A stretch of DNA of 5,939 nucleotides from Bacteroidota bacterium (GTDB lineage Bacteria; Bacteroidota; Bacteroidia; Bacteroidales; JADFUO01), in NCBI GenBank assembly GCA_015222115.1, contig JADFUO010000350.1, positions 1 to 5,939 of the forward strand, written 5' to 3'. A program made the position numbers and the translations under genes. Under the pieces are notes generated by a model that worked only from the letters and a program-made list of their open reading frames with translations, was not told where the DNA came from and did not search any database. Positions 5,904 through 5,939 of the stretch are shown one piece after another. Position 1 is the first letter of the stretch; every line of letters begins with the position of its first letter.

Positions 5904-5939
5904 GAGTATAACGCAGTTATTGGCGTTTTCTTGCAAACA

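Larger units (their letters stand above)
5816..5939. other. Multi-hairpin inverted-repeat element, possible structured RNA or mobile-element end
   Basis: An outer stem is formed by AAGAAAACGTCAA (5824-5836) and TTGGCGTTTTCTT (5920-5932), 13 pairs with one T-G wobble. It extends outward by TGTTTG (5816-5821) against CAAACA (5934-5939), the latter being the very end of the window, with a possible T-G pair (5823/5933) and a bulged base (5822) between. Inside lie the palindrome 5839-5856, a long hairpin 5860-5903 and a small TAAC/GTTA hairpin (5909-5919). The fold resembles a four-way junction. The strand is unknown because the pairing is symmetric. It has no open frame of note. Candidates are a non-coding RNA, a foldback or MITE-like element, or the end of a transposon outside the window; I cannot assign a known family. 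Confidence 0.55.

Noticed and set aside
5816..5939. Integron attC site
   Set aside because: TAACGC and GTTAT segments are present, but no GTTRRRY core pairs with an RYYYAAC core at the ends of the structure.

Overview
The window looks like chromosomal DNA from a member of the Bacteroidota, probably an uncultured Bacteroidales-like lineage. The base composition is AT-rich, the genes lack clear Shine-Dalgarno sequences, era sits directly upstream of der, and the protein sequences look Bacteroidota-like. This placement is an inference from sequence style and gene order; no search was run.

Region 1 (1-213) is non-coding. It holds two copies, 97 bp apart, of an identical 40-bp repeat with a perfect 7-bp hairpin. 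Read on the minus strand, the more complete copy resembles a degenerate, 3'-truncated tRNA whose D-loop has been replaced by the hairpin. A possible Bacteroidota-type promoter lies between the repeats and era.

Region 2 (214-2828, plus strand) is a compact run of three genes with gaps of 26 and 18 bp: the GTPases Era (small-subunit maturation) and Der (large-subunit assembly), then a small S4-domain RNA-binding protein of the Hsp15 type. All three are predicted to act on ribosomal RNA or ribosomes, so this is probably a ribosome-biogenesis operon.

Region 3 (2886-5624, minus strand) converges on region 2. In transcription order it encodes a polyprenol-phosphate mannosyltransferase-like family 2 glycosyltransferase, a dihydroorotase (pyrimidine synthesis) and a small lipoprotein with 24-residue MORN/YwqK-type repeats. 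The first two genes appear to start with GTG. The 194-bp gap between them carries two strong hairpins of repeat type; the gap between dihydroorotase and lipoprotein is only 19 bp.

Region 4 (5625-5939) has no gene. It contains two related palindromes that differ by a compensatory base-pair change and, from 5816 to the right edge, an inverted-repeat structure: an outer stem of about 20 pairs enclosing three hairpins. This could be a structured RNA or part of a mobile element that continues outside the window.

The most interesting theme is a family of short palindromes, mostly with CCCGA/TCGGG arms, placed in different non-coding contexts. In two cases the palindrome sits inside another folded element, and the arms appear to be kept pairable.
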